Below, one piece after another: positions 34,777 through 44,787 of a stretch of 64,000 nucleotides of DNA (its first letter is position 1; each line of letters begins with the position of its first letter). Under the pieces are notes generated by a model. The model had not been told where the DNA came from and ran no database searches. It worked only from the letters and a program-made list of their open reading frames with translations. Source of the DNA: Bacteroidales bacterium (GTDB lineage Bacteria > Bacteroidota > Bacteroidia > Bacteroidales > UBA3824); assembly GCA_016286055.1 (NCBI GenBank), contig JAEERW010000002.1, positions 200,458 through 264,457 on the forward strand. The letters are read 5' to 3'. A program made the position numbers and the translations under genes.

Positions 34777-36798
34777 TTACATCTCGGATTCTACTTCGTT
34801 GCTCAATTGTGTTTCGGTGGCATCGGTATACACCACGCGTATTCGGTATGCGTAGTGTTTGCCCATCACCAAATTTTTGTCCTCAAAGGTGTCGGTGTTT
34901 TTCACCATTGTGTAGTAATGCAATGGTTTGTCGTCGGTTTTTCGGTAAATTAATATTTTGTCCACCTGCTTGGTGGCGTGCTTATTGCTCCATTTGAGGG
35001 TGATGCTATTTAGCGATTTGGTGTTTTGCAATTTCCATTCTGGTTCTGGTGGTGTGGGAATTTCCATAGCCTTGAGTTTGCTTGCTGCAAAATTGCCATA
35101 TCCGTCGCGGGTAATCACTTGATAATAATATTCCAAGCCGGGTTCTGCCGTTTTATCCTCATACAACAAAACATCAGCTGCCACCACAGCTAAAGTGTCG
35201 AAACTCTCCGCAGTGGATAGCCGCCTTAGCAGCAAATAGGATTTTACATCGCGCGAAACCGACCTATTCCACGATACCACCACATTGTTTTTGTTTAATT
35301 GAATATCGGATATCATCGACGGCTGCGGAGCAATAGTATCGTAGCGTGCAACGGCAAGTGTGGGCGACAAATCGCTTTGATTGCCACGAGCATCCACACT
35401 TATAAGTGCATAATACACATTAGGCGACAGGGTTTTAAGAGAGATGGTATCTATATAAAAGGTGTCGGTGAGCATATAGGGCACATGCATCAAAAACATT
35501 TCACCCTCAGAATTTTTGCGCAATAGCCTAAACCCTGCCACATCGTCGGGGTCGGGATTGCGCCACGAAAGTGTTACCCTACCCAAGCTATCGCATACAC
35601 CCTGCGGTGCCAACGGTTTTATAGGTGGAATGCTGTCGATAATGAGGCAATAATATGGATAGGGATTGTATTTTTCTTCGCTACTATTAAACACCGACAC
35701 ATAATAATAATTGTCGGGCAAGGGATGAGGATCAATGTAGCTCCGCTGATCAACGTCGGTAATGGTGGCTAAGCAGTGGCTTATAGTTTCGGCACTATGT
35801 GCACGGTAAATCTTAAATCCGTCAACAGAGCCGGTTTCGGTTTCGAGGTTAAACCGCCAATTGATTTCCACGCCATTATCCACCGATTGGGCAGATGATA
35901 TTTCGGCATATTGAGATATGGGTTTTGAATTTAAAATAGCCGTAGATTCCGAAGGTTTGCTTTCGTCGGAAAACGAATCCACACCCACTATGCGGTAATA
36001 CACCTTGCTTACATTCGTTACGGTAGTGTCGGTATAATAATTGTTTTGTAGCGACGATTGAATTACAGCAATGGGATCCTCGCTTAGCCTCGCAAAGGTT
36101 TTGTTGTCGAAACTCCGTTCCACATAATAGCCCACAAAATGATTGCTATGATTGTTTTTCCAAGTTACCATCACGCCGTTGTTGTCGAAAAATGCATCCG
36201 GTTTTGCGGGGATAATATCCACAGGATGGTTGTTTAAAGCGCCAAAAGTACGCGCAGTGTCGCAGTGTGCGCTGTCGGGCGAGGCAAAAGTGAGGCGATA
36301 CGAGTAACTCTCGCCGGGCTTGGCGGTTTTGTCGGCAAAATACAAGCCCATATAATCTGCCACCTCCTTATTCATATCGGCACAATAGAGCGAAAAACCG
36401 AACTTGTTTTGCTCCTGCTGATAGTGCTTGTAGATACTCACCGGCGAGGTGGCAAGGGCTGAATAATGTTCGCCAAAAATACACTCTCCGGCTATGGAAA
36501 AATATTTTTCGTCTGCGTGCTTTTCCCATTCCGAAAGAGATTTGATACGCAGAGCAGTGGATAGCACCACAGTTTCAACGGGAATCAGCTGTTTGCCGTC
36601 TCTAAAAATGGTGATACGCTCAAGCTTATAGCCAAAATCATTGCCATATCGCCAAGCATCAAGATTAGTGGGAGCCCATCGTAGTTCGATAGTGTTTCCC
36701 GTAGTCTTGCTTATGATATTCAAATTGTTTTGCGCCAGCAACGGCATGTTGCCGCATAGGCATAGCATTAGTAGTAGTAGATAGCCTTTGTTAGTCAT
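34777..36798 (-). CDS. Secreted multi-domain fibronectin type III protein
   Basis: 673 residues from the ATG at 36798. The frame extends to 36819, but that would place codons across the -7 box, and the signal peptide (MTNKGYLLLLMLCLCG... to LLAQ) begins at 36798. It consists of about five or six FN3 modules with recurring features (VEINWRFNLETE, GRVTLSWRNPDPDDVAGFRLLRK, VVVSWNRSVSRDVKSYLLLRR, ITLKWSNKHATKQVDKILIYRK). There is no sorting domain or lipobox. First gene of the five-gene operon; probably a periplasmic or extracellular binding or assembly component. Confidence 0.82.
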   Translation of the reverse strand: MTNKGYLLLLMLCLCGNMPLLAQNNLNIISKTTGNTIELRWAPTNLDAWRYGNDFGYKLERITIFRDGKQLIPVETVVLSTALRIKSLSEWEKHADEKYFSIAGECIFGEHYSALATSPVSIYKHYQQEQNKFGFSLYCADMNKEVADYMGLYFADKTAKPGESYSYRLTFASPDSAHCDTARTFGALNNHPVDIIPAKPDAFFDNNGVMVTWKNNHSNHFVGYYVERSFDNKTFARLSEDPIAVIQSSLQNNYYTDTTVTNVSKVYYRIVGVDSFSDESKPSESTAILNSKPISQYAEISSAQSVDNGVEINWRFNLETETGSVDGFKIYRAHSAETISHCLATITDVDQRSYIDPHPLPDNYYYVSVFNSSEEKYNPYPYYCLIIDSIPPIKPLAPQGVCDSLGRVTLSWRNPDPDDVAGFRLLRKNSEGEMFLMHVPYMLTDTFYIDTISLKTLSPNVYYALISVDARGNQSDLSPTLAVARYDTIAPQPSMISDIQLNKNNVVVSWNRSVSRDVKSYLLLRRLSTAESFDTLAVVAADVLLYEDKTAEPGLEYYYQVITRDGYGNFAASKLKAMEIPTPPEPEWKLQNTKSLNSITLKWSNKHATKQVDKILIYRKTDDKPLHYYTMVKNTDTFEDKNLVMGKHYAYRIRVVYTDATETQLSNEVESEM

Positions 36799-36816
36799 TC
36801 TTGTTAGTTTTGGCGG

Positions 36817-36824
36817 CAAATATA
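36817..36824 (-). promoter_or_regulatory. -7 box for the toxin-like operon
   Basis: Minus strand TATATTTG, exact TAnnTTTG. A TTTG at 36842-36839 is only 14 bp upstream, shorter than usual. It is the only promoter candidate I can see for the five genes down to 22916. Confidence 0.5.
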
Positions 36825-36872
36825 CATTTAAATATAAACAAAAAAAAAAAAACGATTATTTTTTTAAAAAAA

Positions 36873-36904
36873 TTTGGAATTTTGATTCACAATAGATACA
36901 TTTG
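36873..36904 (+). promoter_or_regulatory. Promoter for the FISUMP lipoprotein gene
   Basis: TTTG (36873-36876), 20-bp spacer, TACATTTG (36897-36904), in the gap between divergent genes. Confidence 0.7.
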
Positions 36905-36945
36905 TCAAAAAATAAAACTATATCATTAACTAAAAATATTACAAA

Positions 36946-38235
36946 ATGAAAAAAAAGCTATTTTTCTTCGCCGCTATGGCAGCGGCTGTGTGGTTTACGG
37001 GATGTAATAAAGAGGAGGACGAACCTTCGCCCGAAGATTATTTTCAAGTGCACTTTGATGCCAATGGTGCTACTAAAGGCACTCTCCCAGAAGATATGAC
37101 CATGATTGCAGGTAAAACATATAAAATTCCTATCAGACCAGAGTGGGTTTGCTCGGGATTAGCTCATAAAAATTCAGATGGTAGTTTTGAAAAACTATCA
37201 TGTAAAAAACTGGAAAATCAATATTATGAATTTAAATACCAACCTAAGAATTATGCTATAAAACAGGATACACTATATTTAGTATGGGAATACCGCAATA
37301 TTACCATTACCTACCACGCCAACGGTGCAACCGGTGAAGTACCACCCCCCATTACAATTGATGTACCCAAAAGCAATGGCAGATATACCATGTATAGCCT
37401 GTCGGATACCATAATATTAGCCAACGGTGATAATTTATCATATCAAGATGGGTATTATTTTGCAGGCTGGAATACCAAAGCCGATGGTACGGGAACTTTT
37501 CTGCCTAAAGGTTTAAAATATGTAAGCCCAAGCAGTGTTGACTTGTACGCCGATTTTGAAACTCTCAACGACCACGAATATGTAGATTTAGGTCTACCAA
37601 GCGGAACTCTTTGGGCAAAAACCAATGTCGGCACCACTTGCGAAGCCAAAGAAGGTGCTTTGTTTGCCTTTGGCGAAACTTCACCTAAAACCGAATATAC
37701 ATACGAGAATTGGACACTTAGAGTAGATGATTTTAATTTCGTCCTTACAACTGACACATATCAAAATGCAATTATAATTAATGACCAACGCCTTGATAAA
37801 AATAACATACAGAACAAAAGATCCTATACTTTAATGTATATGGAAGATGCTGCCTCTGTTAATTGGGGGAAATTATGGCGAATACCAACTACAGACGAAT
37901 GGAAAGAATTGTTTGATAATTGCACTGTAGAAGACTATGATTATGTTCTTATCGAAGAAGGAAAAACTCTTAATTCTAAAAAGCTAACAAGTAAAATTAA
38001 TGGCAATTATATTATTTTACCCGCTTTTGCAGATTTTTCCGCAAGCAATAATTACATTCATTGTGGTGTTACTAAATTAGAGAATAAGGGTTATTTTACT
38101 AAAATGTCACTTTGGTATGACAAACAACAGAATTATAATACTTGCTCTCGTTTTATTTGGTCAGCTAATGGCAATGAGTATAAATACGATTATTGGGATG
38201 GTGTTAGTGTACGCCCTGTAACTAAACTTAAATAA
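36946..38235 (+). CDS. Surface lipoprotein with InlB-type repeats and FISUMP-like C-terminal domain
   Basis: 429 residues. Lipoprotein signal peptide with lipobox FTGC (Cys20), followed by NKEEDE, an acidic stretch like the lipoprotein export signal that sends Bacteroidota lipoproteins to the cell surface. Two Listeria-Bacteroides (InlB B-type) repeats follow (VHFDANGATKGTLPEDM; ITYHANGATGEVPPP with YFAGWNTKADGTGTFL). The C-terminal 220 residues show the FISUMP-like pattern: EYVDLGLPSGTLWA, GALFAFGETSPK, WRIPTTDEWKELFDNC and SVRPVTKLK. Such proteins are common on gut Bacteroidota; their ligands are mostly unknown. It is divergent from the toxin-like operon and has its own promoter and terminator. 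Confidence 0.85.
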   Translation: MKKKLFFFAAMAAAVWFTGCNKEEDEPSPEDYFQVHFDANGATKGTLPEDMTMIAGKTYKIPIRPEWVCSGLAHKNSDGSFEKLSCKKLENQYYEFKYQPKNYAIKQDTLYLVWEYRNITITYHANGATGEVPPPITIDVPKSNGRYTMYSLSDTIILANGDNLSYQDGYYFAGWNTKADGTGTFLPKGLKYVSPSSVDLYADFETLNDHEYVDLGLPSGTLWAKTNVGTTCEAKEGALFAFGETSPKTEYTYENWTLRVDDFNFVLTTDTYQNAIIINDQRLDKNNIQNKRSYTLMYMEDAASVNWGKLWRIPTTDEWKELFDNCTVEDYDYVLIEEGKTLNSKKLTSKINGNYIILPAFADFSASNNYIHCGVTKLENKGYFTKMSLWYDKQQNYNTCSRFIWSANGNEYKYDYWDGVSVRPVTKLK

Positions 38236-38254
38236 ATCATCTAACTAACATAAT

Positions 38255-38290
38255 AACCATCCAAAACTATAATAATAGTTTTGGATGGTT
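38255..38290 (+). terminator. Perfect hairpin between the FISUMP and SprB-repeat genes
   Basis: Two perfect 16-bp arms (AACCATCCAAAACTAT and its complement) with an AATA loop, 20 bp after the stop. It is followed by TAAAT rather than a T-run. Its right arm contains TAGTTTTG (38276-38283), a match to the -7 consensus pointing at the next gene. Confidence 0.6.
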
Positions 38291-38305
38291 TAAATACATA
38301 TCATT

Positions 38306-41242
38306 ATGAAAAAACTAATACTACTATCTTTTTTATTATTGGGATGCTTGACTAATTATGCGCAGTTTTACAAAGTAATTGTTCATAAACCGGGACGAGG
38401 GTGGGATTTATATACCCCCTCAGAAAAATTAGATGATGATACTTATTTGCGACATACCATTATTTTAACTAATGGTGATGAAATAGTGTATCAAGAAAAA
38501 CGTGCATTGGTCGAGATACCAGATTCTATTTTTTATGTTAATAATGAGCCAAAAACATTAAAATATCGTTGTTATGTAAAAGTTAAAAAGTCGAAGCATG
38601 AAATTGGTCCAAATACTTGGGAACAAGATTTTGACAAAGGCGAAGCTGGTAGTCTTTTTTATGATGATTTTGGATATGGTTGGAATAAGCGTGATGGGTA
38701 TGTTATTAGTCGGTATTCAGTAAAGGTCACTTACGAACAATTTAGATGTGAATGTGAATATGCCACTATAAAAGATATTGAGCATTCTATATGTCCAGAA
38801 ACAAGACTTAATTGCAGATATAACTTTGAATTACCGTTTAACTCATCTGTTTATTTAGCAACAACAGCTAATCAGGGGAAAAAATATAACTTAAATATTA
38901 AATTAGCCAAAGGAGAAACATCTTTTTCTGTGTCAGCAAAAGAAATAACTGATATAATCGGATATTACACCCCTTTTGATATATATATTCTTTGCGACTC
39001 GGACTATGAAGATATATTAAAAGTAGGAGATGTTGTAGGTAAAACTAATTTTAATGGAATCAAAAAAAACATTTCGTATGAAAAGCCATATATCAAAGAT
39101 AATAAATTAGTAATACCAGATGATGAAAAAGGACTAAACAAAAAATGTAATTTTGTTTTTGAAGGTAAAACTGTAAGTAAAAATTACAAAGCTATAGATG
39201 ATAACAACAAACCTCAATTCATTCCCACAGGTCAATATCAATTACAGATTAGTGATACAACCGACACTTACTGTCAAGTAAATCTTGATGCATACGTACC
39301 TGAAATCGAATACAATTATCTTGATACAACAAGAAAGGAATTCACACATTGGCACAGCGAAGATACTACCCAAGCTATTAATCTCAAAATATATAATGTA
39401 AACAACAACTCTCTCAAAGATTCTATCACCATAACTGAATCATATCCAACAAATTCTAATCATACGTTTAAATGCAAACCGGGCAATAAAACTATAGAAG
39501 ACAATCTTACATACTATAAAGAACATGCACCAACAGATTCAACCATTCCTCTATTTGCTACCCCATACTACATCACCTGCTATCCCGATTTAGACAGCAT
39601 CACAATTGTACCAAAAGATACCTTATCAATTCCCACTATTATTACCATCAAAGATAGCCTCAAAGCCAGTCTCAAAGCCTATCCGCCCATTCACGTGGAT
39701 GTTATCACGATTCCTGATTCGTGCTTTTACGACACGCACAAGGTTAAAATCGATAGCATATCAGGAGGGTTGTCTAATGGTTATAAATATGCTATAGACA
39801 ATAGCACTTTCGAAACAGAAATACATCAAGGTGATACTATTGTAATTCCTAATAATAATCAAAAAGAGTTTTCTTACAAATTAGCATTTTATGATGCAAA
39901 TATTTCAACAGAAGATTCTATCCACGGCGGCAAAAAAGCCCGCAGTTTTACTACCAACGAAACTCATGTAACAATGCCTGACACTTTAGGCGTTGATAAG
40001 TATGAAATCACCGATGTGGCATGCCACGGTGATGCCACCGGCAAAATTCAAATCCTAAGCCTAAAATATGCCGACCCTAACAGACCTATTTCATATCTTT
40101 GGAACACTAATTCCACCCAAAATTTTATTGATAATTTGCCTATAGGAACTTACTCTTTAAAACTTTCTGATGGCGTGTGCTCTGTGAATTCTGAATATGA
40201 AATCAAACAACCTAACCAATTAATTTTCAAAAAAATCGAAGCAAATGATGCCTCGTGTTTTGGCTACAACGACGGCTCTATTATTGTTTCTCCGGATGGC
40301 GGTGTAAAGCCTTATACATATTGGTTAAACGATTCTATTGTTTCGCGCAACATCACAAAACTCATTGCCGCAGATTATCATATCACCGTGGCAGACTCCA
40401 ACAATTGCATTATTGAAAGAGATACTAAAATCTCCGAGCCTACCAAAGTAGAAAACAACTTCATCGCCCACGATTACAGCATCTGTCAAGATTCCGAACT
40501 TGAAATCGATGCCGGCGATTTCTACGATTATATTTGGAAAAATCCCGAAGGCAAGACTTTGGATGCCAAAAACATCCTCACACTCAACAACTCCTCGCCC
40601 GAAGGCGAATACTATCTTAAAACCATCCGCTACGACGATTGTTTTGCTGAAGACACCATTACCATTGTGCAAAGCAAAGAATCATTAAAAATGAACTTCC
40701 TGCTGCCGTCGGACATTTACAACGACGACCACGCCAAAATCGTGGAGACCTCGAGCCACGAGCTCGACTCGCTCAAATGGTCGTTTTCTGAAAACCTCAT
40801 AGGAGATTTTCCTAAAGATTCCACCACGCTCACTATCAGCACCAACGCACTCGACAAGCTTTCCACTTACAAAATCAAGCTTACAGGCTACTACAAAGGA
40901 TGCATTTCCACTGTAACAAAAAATCTGAACATAAGCAATCTAAACCGTCCCGAAGAGGAGTATATCCCCGACTTTTATGATTCTGACGAGATTCTCGACT
41001 GCCGCATAGGCCCCAACCCAAACAACGGCAACTTCACACTGTTTCTCGACCTCGACTGCGCCAAGGATGCCGTGCTGACAATATACAGCATCAGCAGCTA
41101 CAAGTACGTGCTGCGCGAAAAACTTGTAGGTTTGCAAAACTACGAGCATTCCATCAACCAAAACCTCCAGCAAGGTTTATACATCCTCGAAGTTAAAACC
41201 CCAAAAAGCATCAGAAGAATAAAATTTGAAGTGACGAGGTAA
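38306..41242 (+). CDS. Large secreted T9SS cargo with SprB-like repeats
   Basis: 978 residues. Signal peptide about 1-21 (ending TNYAQ). The N-terminal 550 residues are not recognised. Two SprB-type repeats lie at about 565-715 (VACHGDATGKIQILSL...SYLWNTNSTQNFIDNLPIGTY; DASCFGYNDGSIIVSPDGGVKPYTYWL), as in the gliding adhesin SprB and related exoproteins. The last 80 residues form a type A sorting domain: RIGPNPNNGNFTLFL, then YSISSYK, and GLYILEVKT near the end. The protein should therefore pass the outer membrane by T9SS and be cleaved and anchored or released. It follows the hairpin at 38255-38290. Confidence 0.85.
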   Translation: MKKLILLSFLLLGCLTNYAQFYKVIVHKPGRGWDLYTPSEKLDDDTYLRHTIILTNGDEIVYQEKRALVEIPDSIFYVNNEPKTLKYRCYVKVKKSKHEIGPNTWEQDFDKGEAGSLFYDDFGYGWNKRDGYVISRYSVKVTYEQFRCECEYATIKDIEHSICPETRLNCRYNFELPFNSSVYLATTANQGKKYNLNIKLAKGETSFSVSAKEITDIIGYYTPFDIYILCDSDYEDILKVGDVVGKTNFNGIKKNISYEKPYIKDNKLVIPDDEKGLNKKCNFVFEGKTVSKNYKAIDDNNKPQFIPTGQYQLQISDTTDTYCQVNLDAYVPEIEYNYLDTTRKEFTHWHSEDTTQAINLKIYNVNNNSLKDSITITESYPTNSNHTFKCKPGNKTIEDNLTYYKEHAPTDSTIPLFATPYYITCYPDLDSITIVPKDTLSIPTIITIKDSLKASLKAYPPIHVDVITIPDSCFYDTHKVKIDSISGGLSNGYKYAIDNSTFETEIHQGDTIVIPNNNQKEFSYKLAFYDANISTEDSIHGGKKARSFTTNETHVTMPDTLGVDKYEITDVACHGDATGKIQILSLKYADPNRPISYLWNTNSTQNFIDNLPIGTYSLKLSDGVCSVNSEYEIKQPNQLIFKKIEANDASCFGYNDGSIIVSPDGGVKPYTYWLNDSIVSRNITKLIAADYHITVADSNNCIIERDTKISEPTKVENNFIAHDYSICQDSELEIDAGDFYDYIWKNPEGKTLDAKNILTLNNSSPEGEYYLKTIRYDDCFAEDTITIVQSKESLKMNFLLPSDIYNDDHAKIVETSSHELDSLKWSFSENLIGDFPKDSTTLTISTNALDKLSTYKIKLTGYYKGCISTVTKNLNISNLNRPEEEYIPDFYDSDEILDCRIGPNPNNGNFTLFLDLDCAKDAVLTIYSISSYKYVLREKLVGLQNYEHSINQNLQQGLYILEVKTPKSIRRIKFEVTR

Positions 41243-41320
41243 ATAATATCTGCATTTCCTCAAAAATATGCAAAAAATGTTAACATTTTGAGTTTAAAAG
41301 TATAAAACACAAAAAAATAC

Positions 41321-41328
41321 TATATTTG
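41321..41328 (+). promoter_or_regulatory. Putative -7 box for dxs
   Basis: TATATTTG, 17 bp upstream of the ATG at 41346; no clear -33 match. Confidence 0.55.
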
Positions 41329-41345
41329 CAAAATTTTTAAAAATA

Positions 41346-43268
41346 ATGCAGATTACAAACTCAGAAACCGGCAAATATCCTATTCTCGACGGAATCAATT
41401 ATCCATCGGATGTTAAGAAGCTGACAATCGACAAGTTGCCGGCTCTTTGCGACGATGTGCGCAGGTTTATTATCGACACGCTTTCGCAGCACCCGGGACA
41501 TTTTGCCGCGGGTCTCGGTGTGGTGGAACTCACTGTGGCTCTGCATTATATCTACAATACGCCCTACGACCAGATTGTGTTCGACGTGGGTCATCAGGCT
41601 TATCCGCACAAGATTCTTACTGGCAGAAAAAACATTTTTTCTACCCTCCGCAGTTTTCACGGTATGAGTCCGTTTCCAAACCGCGACGAGAGCGAGTACG
41701 ACGCTTTTACAGTGGGTCACGCCTCCACATCAATTTCCTCGGCACTCGGCTTGGCTGTGGCTTCCGAAAAACTTGGCAGACACAATCAGCACGTGATTGC
41801 TGTTATCGGCGACGGCGCTATGACTGGCGGAATGGCTTTTGAGGCTCTCAACAATGCAGGCATTCAAAAAAACAATCTGCTGGTTATCCTCAACGACAAC
41901 CATATGGCTATCGACCCAAACCGTGGCGCTCTCAACGATTATCTTTTGGACATTACCACCTCTAAAACCTACAACCGTGTAAAAAACGACGTGTGGAATG
42001 CTCTCGGCAAATTCAACCGCCTTGTGCCAAGCGCACGCCAGTTTATTGCCAAGGTAGAAAACGGCATAAAATACGTGGTGATGAAGCGTAGCAATCTTTT
42101 TGAGGGTTTGGGTCTCAGATATTTCGGCCCTGTTGACGGACACGATGTGGTGCACCTTGCGCAACTTTTGGCAGACCTTAAAAATATTCCTGGTCCTAAG
42201 CTCCTTCATATCAATACCATAAAAGGCAAAGGCTACAAGTTTGCCGAGGAAAACCAGACCAAATGGCACGCCACCAGCACCGCATTCGACATCGACACCG
42301 GCAAAACTGTAAAAAACTCATCAGCAAAGCCACAAGGTCCTAAATATCAAGATGTTTTTGGTAAAACAGTTACCGAACTTGCCACCCAAAACAGCAAGAT
42401 TGTGGGCGTAACGCCCGCAATGCCCACAGGTTGCTCGCTCAACATTATGTCCGACAAATTTCCCGACCGTGTGTACGATGTGGGCATTGCCGAAGAACAT
42501 GCTGTAACATTTTCGGCAGGAATGGCAGCGCAAGGGCTTGTACCCTACTGCAATATCTACTCGTCGTTTATGCAACGTGCTTACGACCAGATTATCCACG
42601 ATGTGTGTCTGCCTCGTCTGCCTGTGATTCTCTGCCTCGACCGCGCGGGGCTTGTGGGAGCCGACGGAGCCACCCACCAAGGAGCGTTCGACATTTCGTA
42701 TCTCCGCCATATTCCTAACCTAACCTGCTCCGCTCCTATGGACGAGATTGACCTTCGCAATATGCTCTACACCGCACAATTAGGCGGCAAAGGTCCTTTT
42801 TCGATACGCTATCCGAGGGGCAACGGCTTTAATCCCGATTGGGAAAAAACTTTTGAAGAGATTGAGGTGGGCAAAGGGCGTCAAATATCCGACGGTGAGG
42901 ATATTGCTATAATATCCATTGGCACAATAGGTCACGAAGTTGAGCTTGCTCTTCAACAGCTCCACTCCGACAAGATTTATCCAGCACACTTTGATATGCG
43001 CTTTATCAAACCGTTAGACACCGCACTGTTAGACAGCATTTTTGCTAAATATAAACGCATTATCACCGTAGAAGACAACGTGCTGCAAGGCGGATTTGGA
43101 TCTGCCATCTGCGAATATGCCTGCGACCATTTCTACAATCTAAAAATCAAGCGTCTGGGCATACCCGACAGGTTTATAGAGCACGGTTCGCCCGAAGATT
43201 TATATAAGGTATGCGGAATCGACAGCGGAGCTATCGCATTGGCGGTGAAGGAGATGATAAAAAATTGA
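41346..43268 (+). CDS. dxs: 1-Deoxy-D-xylulose-5-phosphate synthase
   Basis: 640 residues, full length. Condenses pyruvate and glyceraldehyde 3-phosphate to DXP, the first step of the non-mevalonate isoprenoid pathway, also feeding thiamine and pyridoxal synthesis. Family features: HPGHFAAGLG (49-58), thiamine-diphosphate motif from GDGAMTGG (155-162) to NDN (183-185), DGHD region, and the transketolase-like C-terminal domains with VGADGATHQG. Its stop is 3 bp from the convergent stop of the barrel gene at 43272. Single gene with its own promoter. Confidence 0.96.
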   Translation: MQITNSETGKYPILDGINYPSDVKKLTIDKLPALCDDVRRFIIDTLSQHPGHFAAGLGVVELTVALHYIYNTPYDQIVFDVGHQAYPHKILTGRKNIFSTLRSFHGMSPFPNRDESEYDAFTVGHASTSISSALGLAVASEKLGRHNQHVIAVIGDGAMTGGMAFEALNNAGIQKNNLLVILNDNHMAIDPNRGALNDYLLDITTSKTYNRVKNDVWNALGKFNRLVPSARQFIAKVENGIKYVVMKRSNLFEGLGLRYFGPVDGHDVVHLAQLLADLKNIPGPKLLHINTIKGKGYKFAEENQTKWHATSTAFDIDTGKTVKNSSAKPQGPKYQDVFGKTVTELATQNSKIVGVTPAMPTGCSLNIMSDKFPDRVYDVGIAEEHAVTFSAGMAAQGLVPYCNIYSSFMQRAYDQIIHDVCLPRLPVILCLDRAGLVGADGATHQGAFDISYLRHIPNLTCSAPMDEIDLRNMLYTAQLGGKGPFSIRYPRGNGFNPDWEKTFEEIEVGKGRQISDGEDIAIISIGTIGHEVELALQQLHSDKIYPAHFDMRFIKPLDTALLDSIFAKYKRIITVEDNVLQGGFGSAICEYACDHFYNLKIKRLGIPDRFIEHGSPEDLYKVCGIDSGAIALAVKEMIKN

Positions 43269-43271
43269 TTA

Positions 43272-43949
43272 CTACCAAACCTTGGCTCTGTCGCGCGAAA
43301 TCTGATAGCCGATGGTTACGATAAAACTCTTGTTGTATGATATCGGGGCTTCAATTTCTTTGTAATCACGCAACGTATTGATTGTTAGCATAAAATCGCA
43401 CGTAAAATGACGGTAGTAACAGCCGCCACCGCACAGAGCGTAAAGATTGATGCGTCGGGGTGTCCAATTAAAAATGTAATCGGTATTTAAGTTCTCGGGC
43501 ACGCTCAATCCCGACTCCCTCATCGAAAAAGAAAGTTCCTCGTCGTAATTGTACACTATGCAAGGCATTGCACCAACAAAGAAATACGGGCGCGGTTTGT
43601 GACGTCCCTCGGCAGAGATTTTGAGTTTTAATGGCACAACAAGATTGTTAAACCTGACCTTTGCCTTGTAGTTAAACGGATTGGCCTCATCGCGTCCACA
43701 AAAAGTAGCACCTGTACCAAAATAGCCCACGCCTATTGTCCAATATTTATAACGTGCAAAACGGTAGCCGTAATAAGCCTCATAGTAATAGTTGAGCATA
43801 GGCTTTACAGAATCCACCTCCTTGGTGGTGATAGAGCCAATAGTGACACCGCCCTTCATGCCGAAAACCTGCGCACGAGCAGGTACATAAACAGAGGCGA
43901 GCGTTACCGCAATGCCTAATACCGCTAAAAATTTGGCAATAAGTTTCAT
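43272..43949 (-). CDS. Small outer-membrane beta-barrel protein
   Basis: 225 residues with signal peptide (about 1-26, ending PARAQ). Pattern of the PorT / outer-membrane beta-barrel (OMP_b-brl_2) family: FGMKGGVTIGSITT at the mature N-terminus, YWTIGVGYFGTGA, NNLVVPLKLKI, PYFFVGAMPC and a final strand SFIVTIGYQIS. Follows a similar-sized barrel gene by 12 bp, so the two are an operon and perhaps an old duplication. Function unknown; I cannot tell whether either is PorT of the secretion system. Confidence 0.8.
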   Translation of the reverse strand: MKLIAKFLAVLGIAVTLASVYVPARAQVFGMKGGVTIGSITTKEVDSVKPMLNYYYEAYYGYRFARYKYWTIGVGYFGTGATFCGRDEANPFNYKAKVRFNNLVVPLKLKISAEGRHKPRPYFFVGAMPCIVYNYDEELSFSMRESGLSVPENLNTDYIFNWTPRRINLYALCGGGCYYRHFTCDFMLTINTLRDYKEIEAPISYNKSFIVTIGYQISRDRAKVW

Positions 43950-43961
43950 GATACAAGGGTG

Positions 43962-44669
43962 TTACCGCCGCCGGTAGGTTTTTGAATGTCTATTTTTCTG
44001 AAAATATACGCCCACCGAAACAACAAACACCTGATTGCGAAGAATTTTTTTCTGATTGTCGGTTTTTTCTTCCACAGAGAAGAAACCTATTTTGTAACTT
44101 GCATCAAAATAGAGGTCGAGACTGCGCGAAATAGATGTCTGATAACCTATTGCAAAAGCCGCACCCACATCATATTTGCGGAGTTTATTGATAAAACTAT
44201 TGTACGATCCTCTGCTTCTCGACATTGTATCGCGGGCTATTGAGTCTTTTCTCCAATCTGAACTTGCCTGCAATGCCATAGACGCAAACGGACCAATTTT
44301 AGTGTAAATATCTCCGAACGACTGTTTCCAAAACAACGGAATTTGCAGATAATCAACGTTTTTGGCAATTTTTACCTTTTCGCGAGCCATACCTTTGGCC
44401 ATTTCATCGGTTTTGATAGTAACTCCTTGTTGAGAATAATAAGCGCCAATCTCTAAAAAAGCGTCGTAAACAAGGGGAATATCAACGTTGATTCCAGGAC
44501 ACATTCCTATCCTCGGTTTACTGTCGTCTATTTTGTCGGTGCCCACAAGGTTGGAAAAGTTGGCGCCCATGCTAATGCCGAAAATTGGTTTCTGAGCAGA
44601 GTGTTTCTGCGCCTGACAATTGACGGCCACAAGTGCAAATAATATGATTAGTAATGTTTTGTTGCGCAT
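43962..44669 (-). CDS. Small outer-membrane beta-barrel protein (PorT-like family)
   Basis: 235 residues. Signal peptide ending NCQAQ, then typical strands: FGISMGANFSNLVGTD, LEIGAYYSQQGVTIK, LQIPLFWKQSFGDIYTKIGPFASM, DVGAAFAIGYQTSISRSLDLYFDASYKIG and a final strand FVVSVGVYFQK. The tyrosine-rich strands and length match the PorT-like barrels that are abundant in Bacteroidota. First gene of a two-gene operon with the gene at 43272. Specific role unknown. Confidence 0.8.
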   Translation of the reverse strand: MRNKTLLIILFALVAVNCQAQKHSAQKPIFGISMGANFSNLVGTDKIDDSKPRIGMCPGINVDIPLVYDAFLEIGAYYSQQGVTIKTDEMAKGMAREKVKIAKNVDYLQIPLFWKQSFGDIYTKIGPFASMALQASSDWRKDSIARDTMSRSRGSYNSFINKLRKYDVGAAFAIGYQTSISRSLDLYFDASYKIGFFSVEEKTDNQKKILRNQVFVVSVGVYFQKNRHSKTYRRR

Positions 44670-44787
44670 ATAATTACCAGTTTTATAATATTCAAAGTTG
44701 ACTCACATTCTATTCTTTAACGTAATCTCTTAGTTAAAAATTATTCTAAAACTATAAAATAACAAAAAATATACCGATTAGACTGGT

